Assembly (NCBI RefSeq): GCF_002343915.1
Contig: NZ_NETK01000001.1
Coordinates: 7,330,001 to 7,394,000, forward strand
Direction of reading: 5' to 3'
From: Nannocystis exedens
Lineage (GTDB): Bacteria; Myxococcota_A; Polyangia; Nannocystales; Nannocystaceae
Length of the DNA: 64,000 nucleotides
Shown piece after piece: positions 8,059 to 15,865 of this stretch. A model generated the notes under the pieces. The model did not search any database, was not told the DNA's origin, and saw nothing but the letters and a program-made list of their open reading frames with translations. A program made the position numbers and the translations under genes. The number at the start of each line of letters is the position of its first letter. The stretch's first letter is position 1.

Positions 8059-9390
8059 TCAGCGCGCCAGCCAGGCCGGGAGCTGCTCGTCGGCGATGAG
8101 CGCGTCGACGGTCTTGCGCGGGCGCGTGACCGCGAGTTCGCCCCCGCGCACCATCACCTCGGCGGCCAGCGGGCGGGTGTTGTAGGTCGAGGCCATGGCC
8201 ATGCCGTAGGCGCCGGCGCTGAGGACCGCCAGCAGCTCGCCGGGTTCGGCCGGGGCGATCAGGCGGTCCTGGGCCAGGAAGTCGCCGCACTCGCACACCG
8301 GGCCGACGACGTCGGCGCGGATCGTCGGGCGCTCGCCGGCGGCCAGATCGACGGGGACGATCGGGTGGTAGGCGCCGTAGAGGGCCGGGCGCAGCAGGTC
8401 GTTCATCGCCGCGTCGACGATCACGAACTCGCGCTCGCCGCTGCGCTTGCGGCCGATCACCCGCGTGAGCAGCACCCCGGCGCTGCCGACCAGGTAACGA
8501 CCAGGCTCCAAGACCAGCTCGAGGCCGAGGGGCGCGACCGCGGCGGTGAGGGCGGCGCCGAGGCGTTCGACGTCGAGCTCGCGGTCGGCGGGCGCGTAGG
8601 TGATGCCCATGCCGCCGCCGAGGTCGAGCTGGCGCAGCGGCGCCCCGTCCGCCCGCAGCGCGCGCACGAGGCCGCACAGGCGCTCGAAGCTGGCCAGAAA
8701 CGGCGACTCGTCGAGGATCTGCGAGCCGATGTGGCAGGCCAGGCCGCACAGGCGCAGCTCGGGCAGCGCGCGGGCGCGGGCCGCCACGCCCGCGGCGTCC
8801 GCCATGGCGATCCCGAACTTGCTCTCGCGCAGGCCGGTGGCCAGGTACGGGTGGGTGTCGGGGTCGATGTCGGGGTTGAGCCGCAGCGCGACGGAGGTCA
8901 CGCGGCCGAGGGCGCGGGCGCGGGCCGCCACCCGGTCGAGCTCCGCCACCGACTCGATGTTGATCGCGCGCACGCCGGCGGCGATCGCCGCGTCCAGCTC
9001 CTCGTCGAGCTTGCCGACCCCCGAGAACACGACCTTGTCGGCCGGGACCCCGGCCACGAGGGCCCGCCGCAGCTCGCCGCCGGACACGATGTCGGCTCCG
9101 GCGCCGAGCTGCGCCAGGTGGGCGAGCACCGCCTGGCTGCTGTTGGCCTTGACCGCGTAGGCGATGAGCGTCGGGTGCGAGCGGCACGCGCGGGCCAGGG
9201 CATGAAAGCGAGCGGCGATTTCGCCGGCGCCGTACACGTACGTCGGCGTCCCGACGGCCGCGGCGATCTCGGCCAGCGCGACCTCCTCGACCGCGAGCCG
9301 GCCGGAGGCCACGCGCAGGCCCCAGCGGGCCGGAGCGGCGAACACCGGCGCGTGATCGGGGCCGGTCTGGACCACCTCGGAGCTTACCAC
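8059..9390 (-). CDS. lysA: Diaminopimelate decarboxylase LysA
   Basis: A PLP enzyme converting meso-diaminopimelate to L-lysine. The 443-residue protein has the fold-type III barrel with the PLP lysine in IAYAVKANSS (about residue 77). It has GGGMGI for phosphate binding, EPGRYLVG, and the C-terminal active-site CECGDFLA, where the Cys is supplied to the partner subunit. YGMAMASTYNTRP is normal. It stands alone rather than with dapF. The presence of a DAP-type MurE elsewhere in the window fits meso-DAP as an available substrate. Confidence 0.94.
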   Translation of the reverse strand: MVSSEVVQTGPDHAPVFAAPARWGLRVASGRLAVEEVALAEIAAAVGTPTYVYGAGEIAARFHALARACRSHPTLIAYAVKANSSQAVLAHLAQLGAGADIVSGGELRRALVAGVPADKVVFSGVGKLDEELDAAIAAGVRAINIESVAELDRVAARARALGRVTSVALRLNPDIDPDTHPYLATGLRESKFGIAMADAAGVAARARALPELRLCGLACHIGSQILDESPFLASFERLCGLVRALRADGAPLRQLDLGGGMGITYAPADRELDVERLGAALTAAVAPLGLELVLEPGRYLVGSAGVLLTRVIGRKRSGEREFVIVDAAMNDLLRPALYGAYHPIVPVDLAAGERPTIRADVVGPVCECGDFLAQDRLIAPAEPGELLAVLSAGAYGMAMASTYNTRPLAAEVMVRGGELAVTRPRKTVDALIADEQLPAWLAR

Positions 9391-9513
9391 GGAGACCTCA
9401 TCGCCGAGGCTCTTGCCACGCCGGGCCGCGCACTGTCAAACCCGCTCGCGCCGGATCCGCGGGCCTCCGCACACGGGTCTGCCGGGAGAGGGGGCGGGGG
9501 CCGTCACATCTCT

Positions 9514-9541
9514 TTGCCGGCGCACACAACCTTGCTAAGGT
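9514..9541 (+). promoter_or_regulatory. Candidate sigma-70-type promoter of an orphan transcript
   Basis: TTGCCG (9514-9519), 16-nt spacer, TAAGGT (9536-9541). It is the only good -35/-10 pair ahead of the structured transcript that ends at 9989. Transcription would begin near 9548. Confidence 0.45.
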
Positions 9542-9582
9542 TGGACTGTCACCCTCAGGCCACCGGCAAAAGGAGGTAACTG

Positions 9583-9660
9583 ATGAACCAAGCAGATCGT
9601 TGTGTGTGGAGTACTTGCGCTGCGCCTCGACTGTCGTGCTCTTCAGGAGGTGCGCACTAG
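9583..9660 (+). CDS. 25-residue small ORF with perfect Shine-Dalgarno
   Basis: AAAGGAGG lies 7 nt before the ATG. The peptide begins MNQADRCVWSTC, has three Cys and many Ser/Ala, and ends SGGAH. It is not recognised. The ORF is exactly enclosed by a long-range helix. CCGGCAAA (9563-9570) plus GG (9572-9573, after a bulged A) pairs with CCTTTGCCGG (9661-9670), which begins one base after the stop codon. That helix would mask part of the SD, so translation may be conditional. Whether the peptide or its translation matters cannot be told. Confidence 0.5.
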   Translation: MNQADRCVWSTCAAPRLSCSSGGAH

Positions 9661-9956
9661 CCTTTGCCGGGGTCTGAGGCTCGTTTCGCCGAGCCGCCCC
9701 TTCCCGTGTGCGCTCTGCGGGGCGCCCACGCAGTGACACCCCCGGCCGCGCGACCGCGGCCGTAAAGTCACGCCCCTCACCGGTTCGCTCGCGCGGACCG
9801 ACCCAGCGACGGCGCCGCCGCGCCGCCGAAAGTCACCCTGGTCAGCCCGGCGACTGACCCGCGCCACGCCCGTGGCACCGGCCCACCACGGCCGGAAACC
9901 CCTGACGGGGTTCACAGCCCCGCAACACAGAACCGGCATCGCGCCCGAGGTGACCC

Positions 9957-9989
9957 GCGGCGGAGCAATGTGCTCCGCCGCTTCTTTTT
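9957..9989 (+). terminator. Strong intrinsic terminator
   Basis: GCGGCGGAGC (9957-9966), loop AATGT, GCTCCGCCGC (9972-9981): a perfect 10-bp stem followed by TTCTTTTT. T-tracts are rare in this GC-rich window, so this is a confident rho-independent terminator for the plus-strand transcript. Confidence 0.92.
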
Positions 9990-10571
9990 GGGTCGCCGTG
10001 CGCCGCGGCGGGCGGCGCGGTCGGCTGCGCAGGGCGCGAGCGAGAGGTCGCGCGCTCGGGGCGTCGGGCGACGGCGACGCCGGCCTCACTGCGCGAGGCG
10101 TTCGCCGCCGACTCGGCGAGCGTCGAGCATCGCGACGGCCGCGCTCGGCGCAGGCAGCCCGCACTGGTCGCGGGCCCTCGGTGGGTGTCGCGAGCGGGCG
10201 TCGGCCTGCGCGCCGTCGCCGCGGCCGCTGCGCTCGGTCGGACTCGTGTCTGAAAAGACATGCTCACAAAGACATGTCCAGGTAGACATTTTCCTCGGAG
10301 ATCGGCGCGAACCCGGCTCGTGCCTGCCGGGCCGAGGCGCGGCAGCGCCACCAGGCCGGGCTCCGCCGCCGCTCCGGTCGGCTGCGCATGGCGCGGGTGA
10401 AGGCTCTCGACGCGTCGCGCAAGGCCTCGACGAGGTACGCGCGAGACGGATATCCGCGGCGCGGGGGCCGAGCCGGACGAAGATGGCCGGCATCGCGTCG
10501 CGCGACACGAGCTCGATCCCCGGGCGGTCCAGGCGCGGCCAACCCGTGCGTGGCGGGCTCGCATGGCGCGA
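9990..10571. other. About 580 nt without a recognisable gene
   Basis: GC-rich sequence with open frames on both strands but no recognisable protein and no plausible start/RBS. Near 10246-10288 lie several CATGTC-type words (TGTCT-GAAA-AGACA, AGACATGTCC), i.e. members of the dispersed hairpin family. Confidence 0.45.
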
Positions 10572-10597
10572 CGGACATGGCTTTGTCGCCATGTCCG
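10572..10597. repeat. 10-bp perfect hairpin downstream of ribA
   Basis: CGGACATGGC (10572-10581) / GCCATGTCCG (10588-10597), loop TTTGTC. It is followed by another word copy, GGGCATGTCC, running into the ribA 3' end. It lies just past the ribA stop and facing the orphan transcript, so it is terminator-like by position. Confidence 0.8.
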
Positions 10598-10611
10598 CTC
10601 GGGCATGTCCC

Positions 10612-11265
10612 TCAGAGCAGGTGGCCGCTCTTGTCGCGCTTGGTCGCCAGGTAGCGGCGGTTCTGCTCGCGGGCCTCGGCGATCAGCGGCTCGCGGCGGG
10701 CCACGGTCACGCCGCCCTGCTGCAGGCCGGCGACCTTGCTCATGTTGTTGGTGTGGAGCACGACCGAGCCGACCTCGAGGGCGCGCAGCATCGCCGCGGC
10801 GACCGAGTAGTCGCGGAGGTCGTCGTCGAAGCCCATGTGGAGGTTGGCCTCGACGGTGTCGAGGCCCTGCTCCTGGAGGTGGTAGGCGCGGATCTTCTGG
10901 GCGATGCCGATCCCGCGGCCCTCCTGGCGGAGGTAGAGGATGATGCCCGCGTCGCCGCCGGCGATCCGCTGCAGCGCGAGCTCGAGCTGGTCGCGGCAGT
11001 CGCAGCGGAACGAGCCGAACACGTCGCCCGTCAGGCACTCGGAGTGGATCCGCGTCGGCACCTCGGTGCGGCCGCGGACGTCGCCGCGCACGATCGCCAC
11101 GTCGTCGAGGGTGCGGCCGACGTCGTCGATGAACGACACGATCTCGAACTCGCCGTGGCGGGAGGGCAGACGCGCCCGGGCGAACACCTGCGCGTTGCGA
11201 ACCACGCGCAGCGGCCGGGCCTGGAGGTTGTTCGGCACGGGCATGCGGTGCCTACTGTCTGTCAC
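10612..11265 (-). CDS. ribA: GTP cyclohydrolase II (RibA)
   Basis: Opens GTP to 2,5-diamino-6-ribosylamino-pyrimidinone 5'-phosphate, the first committed step of riboflavin synthesis. The 217-residue, single-domain form is not fused to RibB. The zinc site Cys-X10-Cys-X-Cys is in CLTGDVFGSFRCDC. The GTP-binding QEGRGIG and a NNMSKVAGL stretch are present. The gene overlaps the upstream Fic-like gene by four bases (ATGA). No FMN riboswitch is visible ahead of the pair. The C-terminus ends inside a hairpin-word region. Confidence 0.95.
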   Translation of the reverse strand: MTDSRHRMPVPNNLQARPLRVVRNAQVFARARLPSRHGEFEIVSFIDDVGRTLDDVAIVRGDVRGRTEVPTRIHSECLTGDVFGSFRCDCRDQLELALQRIAGGDAGIILYLRQEGRGIGIAQKIRAYHLQEQGLDTVEANLHMGFDDDLRDYSVAAAMLRALEVGSVVLHTNNMSKVAGLQQGGVTVARREPLIAEAREQNRRYLATKRDKSGHLL

Positions 11266-12011
11266 GCCCGGGACGAGTCAACAATGCTCTGGTAGAGCCG
11301 GCTCGACGAGCGGATCCCCTCGTCCATGCTGTCGAGCACCAACTGCAGGAGCTGGTCCTGGTCGAGCCGGAGCACGTCGTAGTAGGTCTGGCGCTCGTTG
11401 TGGTGCAGGATGCACGGCCAGTAGTTCTCGGCGATGAGGATGGCGTTCATCGCCAGGCGCGCGACGCGCCCACTGATGTCCGGCCACGGGAAGATCCTGA
11501 TAAGCTCGCGGTGGACCTCGACCGCCAGCTCGATCGGGTGGGCCTTGCGGCACTCCTCCGTCCGGAACCAGTCGGTCAGCTTGCGCATGCGGTAGCTGAT
11601 CTTGTCGGCCGGCGCGAGGTCGTGGAAGTACATGCGGTGGATCGGGTTGTCCTTGCGGTACTGGACCTGATCCTTCTTGCCCTGCGGCAGCAGGGTCTGG
11701 TGCAGCTTCTTCAGCCACTCCAGCGACAGTTGCAGCCGCTTCCCGCGGGTCTCGAGCAGCATGTAGATGCCGTCGCGGACCGCCTTGACGTGCAGATACG
11801 CGGGGATCAGGCTCGGCGTCGAGATGATCTCGTCGTCGATCGACGCCTTGATCTCGGCGACCGACAGCATCTGCCCCTCGAGGGCGAAGTCGTGGAAGAT
11901 CCACGACATCATGAAGCGCTCGTCGAAGGTCCGCCGTTGCGCGGCGTTGAGCATCCCGAGCTTTTCCCAGAGGAGCTCCGAGGACTCGAAGAGCTGGCGA
12001 TAATTCTTCAT
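11262..12011 (-). CDS. Fic-fold protein with degenerate active site
   Basis: About 249 residues. The helical C-terminal half aligns with Fic AMP-transferases. The position of the HPFxxGNGR motif reads IFPWPDISGRVARLAMN within LIRIFPWPDISGR. Compared with canonical RIHPFADGNGRTARL, the catalytic His is Phe and the GN pair is IS, while Pro, Asp, Gly and Arg remain. AMPylation by the usual mechanism is therefore unlikely. It may be a pseudoenzyme, a binding module or an altered transferase. It is coupled to ribA by an ATGA overlap, suggesting co-expression. I chose ATG 12011 (MKNYRQLFE); a TTG at 12056 would add 15 residues. Codon use resembles the neighbours. Confidence 0.75.
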   Translation of the reverse strand: MKNYRQLFESSELLWEKLGMLNAAQRRTFDERFMMSWIFHDFALEGQMLSVAEIKASIDDEIISTPSLIPAYLHVKAVRDGIYMLLETRGKRLQLSLEWLKKLHQTLLPQGKKDQVQYRKDNPIHRMYFHDLAPADKISYRMRKLTDWFRTEECRKAHPIELAVEVHRELIRIFPWPDISGRVARLAMNAILIAENYWPCILHHNERQTYYDVLRLDQDQLLQLVLDSMDEGIRSSSRLYQSIVDSSRA

Positions 12012-12107
12012 CCGCGTCGAAAGCACGGCGGGCTCCCTCGAAATAAGGCAGCGCAACCTACAAATTTTGGCCCCGAGGGGTCAATGACAAAGTGTCCAAG
12101 GCGTTGT

Positions 12108-12133
12108 TTTCGCGGGAGAATTTTGCCGCGAAA
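12108..12133. promoter_or_regulatory. AT-rich hairpin between divergent fic-like gene and rsmH
   Basis: TTTCGCGG (12108-12115) / CCGCGAAA (12126-12133), loop GAGAATTTTG. It sits in a short A/T-rich island (12056-12135) inside an otherwise extremely GC-rich divergent gap, so it probably marks promoter or operator sequence. No mraZ gene or MraZ-type GTG repeats were seen ahead of rsmH. Confidence 0.35.
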
Positions 12134-12294
12134 CGGGCCCGTCCGCAGGCGAGTTCGGCCGAGTCTGCTCGCGTCCGGCCGAACCTGGCGCCCGGGCGGG
12201 GCGCCCGAATCGCCCGCGCGGGCGGGCCCGGGGCCCAGGTCGCCTGTTTTTTGACCGGGCCGGCGAGCGCTGTCACACCCGCCTGGCGCGCGCG

Positions 12295-13266
12295 ATGTCC
12301 TCCGAGTTCCACAGGCCGGTACTGGTCCGCGAGGTCTGCGAGGCGCTGGCGCCGGCGCTCGTGCGCGCCGAGGCGCCGGTGTTCGTCGACGCGACCTGCG
12401 GCGGGGCCGGGCACACGCTGGCCGTGCTGGCCGCCTACGCCGAGGCCCGACCCGCCGGGCCGAAGCTGCGGGCCATCGCCCTCGACCGCGACGAGGAGGC
12501 GCTGGCCGAGGCGCGTCGCAAGCTGCCGGCCGAGGTCGAGCTGGTGCATTCGAGCTTCGGCCACCTGCCCGAGGTGCTCGACGCCGCGGGGGTGACCGCG
12601 GCGACGGCGATCCTCGCCGACCTGGGAGTGTCCTCACACCAGCTCGACACGGGCGCGCGCGGCTTCTCGTTCCAGGTCGACGCCCCGCTCGACATGCGGA
12701 TGGACCCAAGCCGCGGGGTGCCGGCGTCGCAGCTGCTGGCCGACATCAGCGCCGGCGAGCTGACCCAGGTGCTGCGCGACTACGGCGAGGAGCCCGACGC
12801 CGCGCGGATCGCCGCCGCGATCGTCGCGGTGCGACCGAAGACCACCGGGGTGCTGGCGAAGGTCGTGGCGGCGGCGATGAGCGCGCCGCAGCGGCGCAAG
12901 CTGGGGCTGCGGATCCACCCGGCCACGCGCACCTTCCAGGCGCTGCGGATCCGCGTCAACGACGAGCTCGGCGAGCTCGACCGGCTCCTCGCCGCCGCGC
13001 CCGAGCGGCTGCAGGTCGGCGGGCGGCTCGGCATCATCACCTTCCACTCGCTCGAAGACCGCGCGACCAAGCAGCGGTTCGCCGCGCTGACCCGCGCGGA
13101 GCAGCCGCCCGCGGGCCTGCCGATCGCCGCGCGCGACCTGCCGCGCCCGCGCTTCGTCGTGCCCGGCGGCTACCGCCAGGGCGCCGCGCCCGGCGACGCC
13201 GAGGTCGCCGCCAACCCGCGCAGCCGCAGCAGCCGGCTGCGAGTCCTGGAGCGTGCGCTGCCATGA
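12295..13266 (+). CDS. rsmH: 16S rRNA (cytosine-1402 N4)-methyltransferase RsmH
   Basis: The MraW/RsmH enzyme methylates C1402 in the ribosomal P site. 323 residues. HRPVLVREVCEAL opens the protein. The SAM motif DATCGGAGHT follows at about 32-41. The inserted helical domain and the terminal FHSLEDRATKQRF are typical. It starts a coupled cell-division operon: its TGA overlaps the ftsL ATG. mraZ is absent upstream. Confidence 0.96.
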   Translation: MSSEFHRPVLVREVCEALAPALVRAEAPVFVDATCGGAGHTLAVLAAYAEARPAGPKLRAIALDRDEEALAEARRKLPAEVELVHSSFGHLPEVLDAAGVTAATAILADLGVSSHQLDTGARGFSFQVDAPLDMRMDPSRGVPASQLLADISAGELTQVLRDYGEEPDAARIAAAIVAVRPKTTGVLAKVVAAAMSAPQRRKLGLRIHPATRTFQALRIRVNDELGELDRLLAAAPERLQVGGRLGIITFHSLEDRATKQRFAALTRAEQPPAGLPIAARDLPRPRFVVPGGYRQGAAPGDAEVAANPRSRSSRLRVLERALP

Positions 13267-13694
13267 CGCCGACGACCAAGCCTCCGCGCACCGGCAACGT
13301 CCGCCGCGGCGCGACGCCGCCGAGCTTCGAGCACGGCTTCCAGCGCGCCGACGACCGCCTGCCGCCGCCCCCGCCGCGCCGGCCGACCGGGCTGCCGCTG
13401 GTGCTGATGCTGGCGCTCGGGCTTCTGACCGCGGCCGGCGTGGTGCAGGTGCGGACGCGGGCGCGGGTGCTCGAGCTCGGGGCCGACATCGCCGAGCTGA
13501 CGGCCGAGCACGGGCGCCTGCTCGACGAGAAGCGCCGGCTCGAGGCCGAGCGGGCCTACCTGCGCCACCCCGACTACATCGAGGACGTCGCGGCGGGGCG
13601 CATGCAGATGGTGCCGGCCACGCCGGATCGGCTGCAGGCGATCCGGCTGCGTGACGAGTCCAAGGGGACAGGTCCCTCGAAACAGGGCGGATGA
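13263..13694 (+). CDS. ftsL: FtsL-like cell division protein
   Basis: 143 residues. A Pro-rich cytoplasmic N-terminus is followed by one transmembrane helix (GLPLVLMLALGLLTAAGVVQV). A periplasmic leucine-zipper-like coiled coil then follows (ADIAELTAEHGRLLDEKRRL). This topology, and the place between rsmH and ftsI, identify it as FtsL although sequence conservation in that family is low. It is coupled on both sides by ATGA overlaps. The last about 12 residues are encoded by copies of the dispersed hairpin word (GGGGACAGGTCCC near 13663). Confidence 0.85.
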   Translation: MTPTTKPPRTGNVRRGATPPSFEHGFQRADDRLPPPPPRRPTGLPLVLMLALGLLTAAGVVQVRTRARVLELGADIAELTAEHGRLLDEKRRLEAERAYLRHPDYIEDVAAGRMQMVPATPDRLQAIRLRDESKGTGPSKQGG

Positions 13695-15781
13695 GACAGG
13701 GCGGATCGAACATGTCCGAAAAGCGCGGCAACATCATGCGCAAGAACCTGATCCCCGCGCCGATGGCGAGCGACATGCGGGCGGTCGGGCGGCGCGCGTC
13801 GCTGGTCGGCGCGGCGATCTGCGCCGCGCTGGTCGGCGCCGGGGTCAAGGCGACGCGGATCGCCACCGTCGAGCACGAGGCCTACGCCGAGCAGGGCAAC
13901 CGCCAGCAGCTGCGCAGCTTCAAGCTCGCGGCGAGCCGCGGCGAGATCGTCGACCGCGACTTCATGACCCTCGCGGTCGACGACCGGGTGCACAAGATCG
14001 CCATCAACCCCCGGCTCGTGCGCGCGCGCGGGGCCGAGGAGGCGCTGATCGAGGCGGTGCTGGAGATCGAGCCCGACGAGAGCGCCGACTACCTGCGCGA
14101 GGAGATCGCCAAGGACAAGGCCTACCGCCTGCTGCGCCTGCCGCTGTCGGACGCGCAGATGGCCGCGCTGCAGGCCAAGGGCATCCCGGGCGTGTCGTTC
14201 GAGCCGTCGACGGCGCGGGTGTACCCGCGCGGGCTGTTGGCGTCGCACGTGCTCGGCCGCGTCGGCGCCCAGGGCAGCGGCACCGCCGGCGTCGAGCTCG
14301 GGCTCGACATGCAGCTGCGCGGGCGCGAGGCGCTGTCGCCGGCCTACTTCGCCGCCGGCAAGAAGCTGCTGGTCGACGGCGTGCCCGACCCCGGGGTCGC
14401 GCGCGGCGACACGGTGGTGCTGACGATCGACTCGGCGATCCAGGCGATGGTCGAGGAGGAGATCAACACCGTCGTCCGCCAGTGGAACCCGGTCGGCACC
14501 TCGATCCTGGTGCTCGACCCGCGCAACGGCGAGATCCTCGCCCTGGCCAACCGGCCGACCTACGACCCCAACCACCCGGTCGAGCGCGCCCAGCAGACCC
14601 AGAACCTCGCCGTCCAGGCCGCCTACGAGCCCGGCTCGACGCTCAAGGCGGTGACCGTCGCCGCCGCGCTCGAGCTCGGGGCGGTGCGCGAGAACGAGAC
14701 GTTCTACTGCGAGAAGGGCCGCTGGAAGTACACGCCGCGCCACACGATCCACGACGCGCACGCGGCCGAGTGGCTGACGGTGTCGGAGATCCTCGCGGCC
14801 TCGTCGAACATCTGCACGACCAAGATCGCCGACCGCCTCGGCAAGCAGACGCTGTCGAAGTGGGTCAAGAAGTTCCACTTCGGCGAGCGCCCCGGGGTCC
14901 AGCTGCCGGGCGCGACCGCGGGCCTCCTGGCCCCGCCCGAGAAGTGGTCCGACATCCAGATGGCCAACATCTCGTTCGGCCAGGGCATGGCCGCGTCGCC
15001 GCTGCAGGTGACCGCGGCGTTCGGCGCCCTCGCCAACGACGGCGTCTATCACGACCCCACCATCGTGCAGAAGATCCTCGACGCCCGCGGCGGCACCGTG
15101 TGGGAGCACGTGCCCGAGGGCGAGCGCCTGGTCCGCAGCGCCACCGCCAAGACCGTCATGCGCATGCTCGAGGACGTCGTCCACACCGAGCTCGGCACCG
15201 GCAACAACGCCCACGTCGACGGCTACCGGGTCGCCGGCAAGACCTCGACCGCGCAGAAGGCCGGCAGCAAGGGCTACGCCGACGGCATGTACTACTCGAG
15301 CTTCATCGGCGCGCTGCCGGCCCGCGCGCCGCGGGTGGTGATCCTCGTGTCGGTCGACGCGCCCGAGGGCGCCCACTACGGCAACGACGTCGCCGCCCCC
15401 AGCTTCGCCCGCCTCGGCGCGCAGATCATGACCCACCTCGGCGTGCCCCGCGACGACGGCAAGACGCCGCCGGCGCCCAAGCCGGTGGTGGTCGCCGCCA
15501 AGCAGATGGAGGCCGAGCTCGGCGTGCTCGCCGACATCGACGTCGAGCCCTCGCTGCCCGGCGCCGAGGAGCGGGGCAGCGGCGCCGCCGCCCACCCCAA
15601 GGTCACCACCGGCATGCCCGACTTCACCGGCCTCACCCTCGCCCAGGCGGTCGACCTCGCCGGCCGCGCCAAGGTCGAGCTCCGCGCCTCCGGCTCCGGC
15701 GTCGCCGTGTCGCAGGACGTGCCCCCCGGCCAGGTCGAGAGCGGCCGCGTGGTCCAGGTCGTGTTCGCGCCGAAGAAGTGA
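13691..15781 (+). CDS. ftsI: Septal penicillin-binding protein FtsI/PBP3-type transpeptidase with PASTA domain
   Basis: Class B PBP cross-linking septal peptidoglycan. 696 residues. There is one N-terminal transmembrane helix, a dimerisation domain, then the transpeptidase: SxxK in GSTLKAV, SxN in SSN, and the third motif as KTSTAQ where KTGTA is usual. A C-terminal PASTA domain (MPDFTGLTLAQAV to the end) follows a linker. The ATG at 13691 overlaps the ftsL stop. The first residues read through hairpin-word copies (AACATGTCC), so a downstream ATG (13736, MRKNLIPAP) could be the older start. murE is not next to it. Confidence 0.93.
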   Translation: MRQGGSNMSEKRGNIMRKNLIPAPMASDMRAVGRRASLVGAAICAALVGAGVKATRIATVEHEAYAEQGNRQQLRSFKLAASRGEIVDRDFMTLAVDDRVHKIAINPRLVRARGAEEALIEAVLEIEPDESADYLREEIAKDKAYRLLRLPLSDAQMAALQAKGIPGVSFEPSTARVYPRGLLASHVLGRVGAQGSGTAGVELGLDMQLRGREALSPAYFAAGKKLLVDGVPDPGVARGDTVVLTIDSAIQAMVEEEINTVVRQWNPVGTSILVLDPRNGEILALANRPTYDPNHPVERAQQTQNLAVQAAYEPGSTLKAVTVAAALELGAVRENETFYCEKGRWKYTPRHTIHDAHAAEWLTVSEILAASSNICTTKIADRLGKQTLSKWVKKFHFGERPGVQLPGATAGLLAPPEKWSDIQMANISFGQGMAASPLQVTAAFGALANDGVYHDPTIVQKILDARGGTVWEHVPEGERLVRSATAKTVMRMLEDVVHTELGTGNNAHVDGYRVAGKTSTAQKAGSKGYADGMYYSSFIGALPARAPRVVILVSVDAPEGAHYGNDVAAPSFARLGAQIMTHLGVPRDDGKTPPAPKPVVVAAKQMEAELGVLADIDVEPSLPGAEERGSGAAAHPKVTTGMPDFTGLTLAQAVDLAGRAKVELRASGSGVAVSQDVPPGQVESGRVVQVVFAPKK

Positions 15782-15784
15782 GGC

Positions 15785-15862
15785 GCAAAGGGCATGTCCT
15801 CCGCGGCATGCTCGATCGGCCATGTCTTTTCGGGCATGACTTCGAGAGCATGCCCTCAAGGC
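15785..15862. repeat. Array of CATG-centred hairpin words in a convergent gap
   Basis: Five words follow one another: GGGCATGTCC, GGCATGC, GGCCATGTC, GGGCATGAC and GCATGCCC. The last two form GGGCATG (15832-15838) / CATGCCC (15849-15855). The array fills the gap between the ftsI stop and the desaturase stop. Confidence 0.8.
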
Positions 15863-15865
15863 CAG

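Larger units (their letters stand above)
9548..9989 (+). ncRNA. Orphan structured transcript of about 440 nt (candidate sRNA or mRNA-like RNA)
   Basis: It is bounded by a promoter-like pair and a strong intrinsic terminator, with no downstream gene on this strand. It carries a 25-codon ORF near the 5' end, then a chain of perfect hairpins: GGCTCG/CGAGCC near 9679-9696, GGCCGCG-CGAC-CGCGGCC near 9744-9761, GCCAC/GTGGC near 9863-9876, and AACCCC-TGAC-GGGGTT near 9897-9912. I compared it by eye with tmRNA, RNase P RNA, SRP RNA and 6S RNA and found no match. It may be a dual-function or leader RNA. Function unknown. Confidence 0.5.

Noticed and set aside
9700..9989. RNase P RNA or tmRNA in the orphan transcript
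   Set aside because: A CAGAACCGG string near 9927 resembles the RNase P 3' region, but the conserved GAGGAAAGTCCGGGC-type 5' core is absent. No tag-like peptide ending LAA or tRNA-like ends were found for tmRNA.
13574..15859. 761-codon open frame antisense to ftsI
   Set aside because: Typical antisense opening in GC-rich DNA: Arg/Val/Asp/Leu composition, no motif, and ftsI on the other strand is certain.
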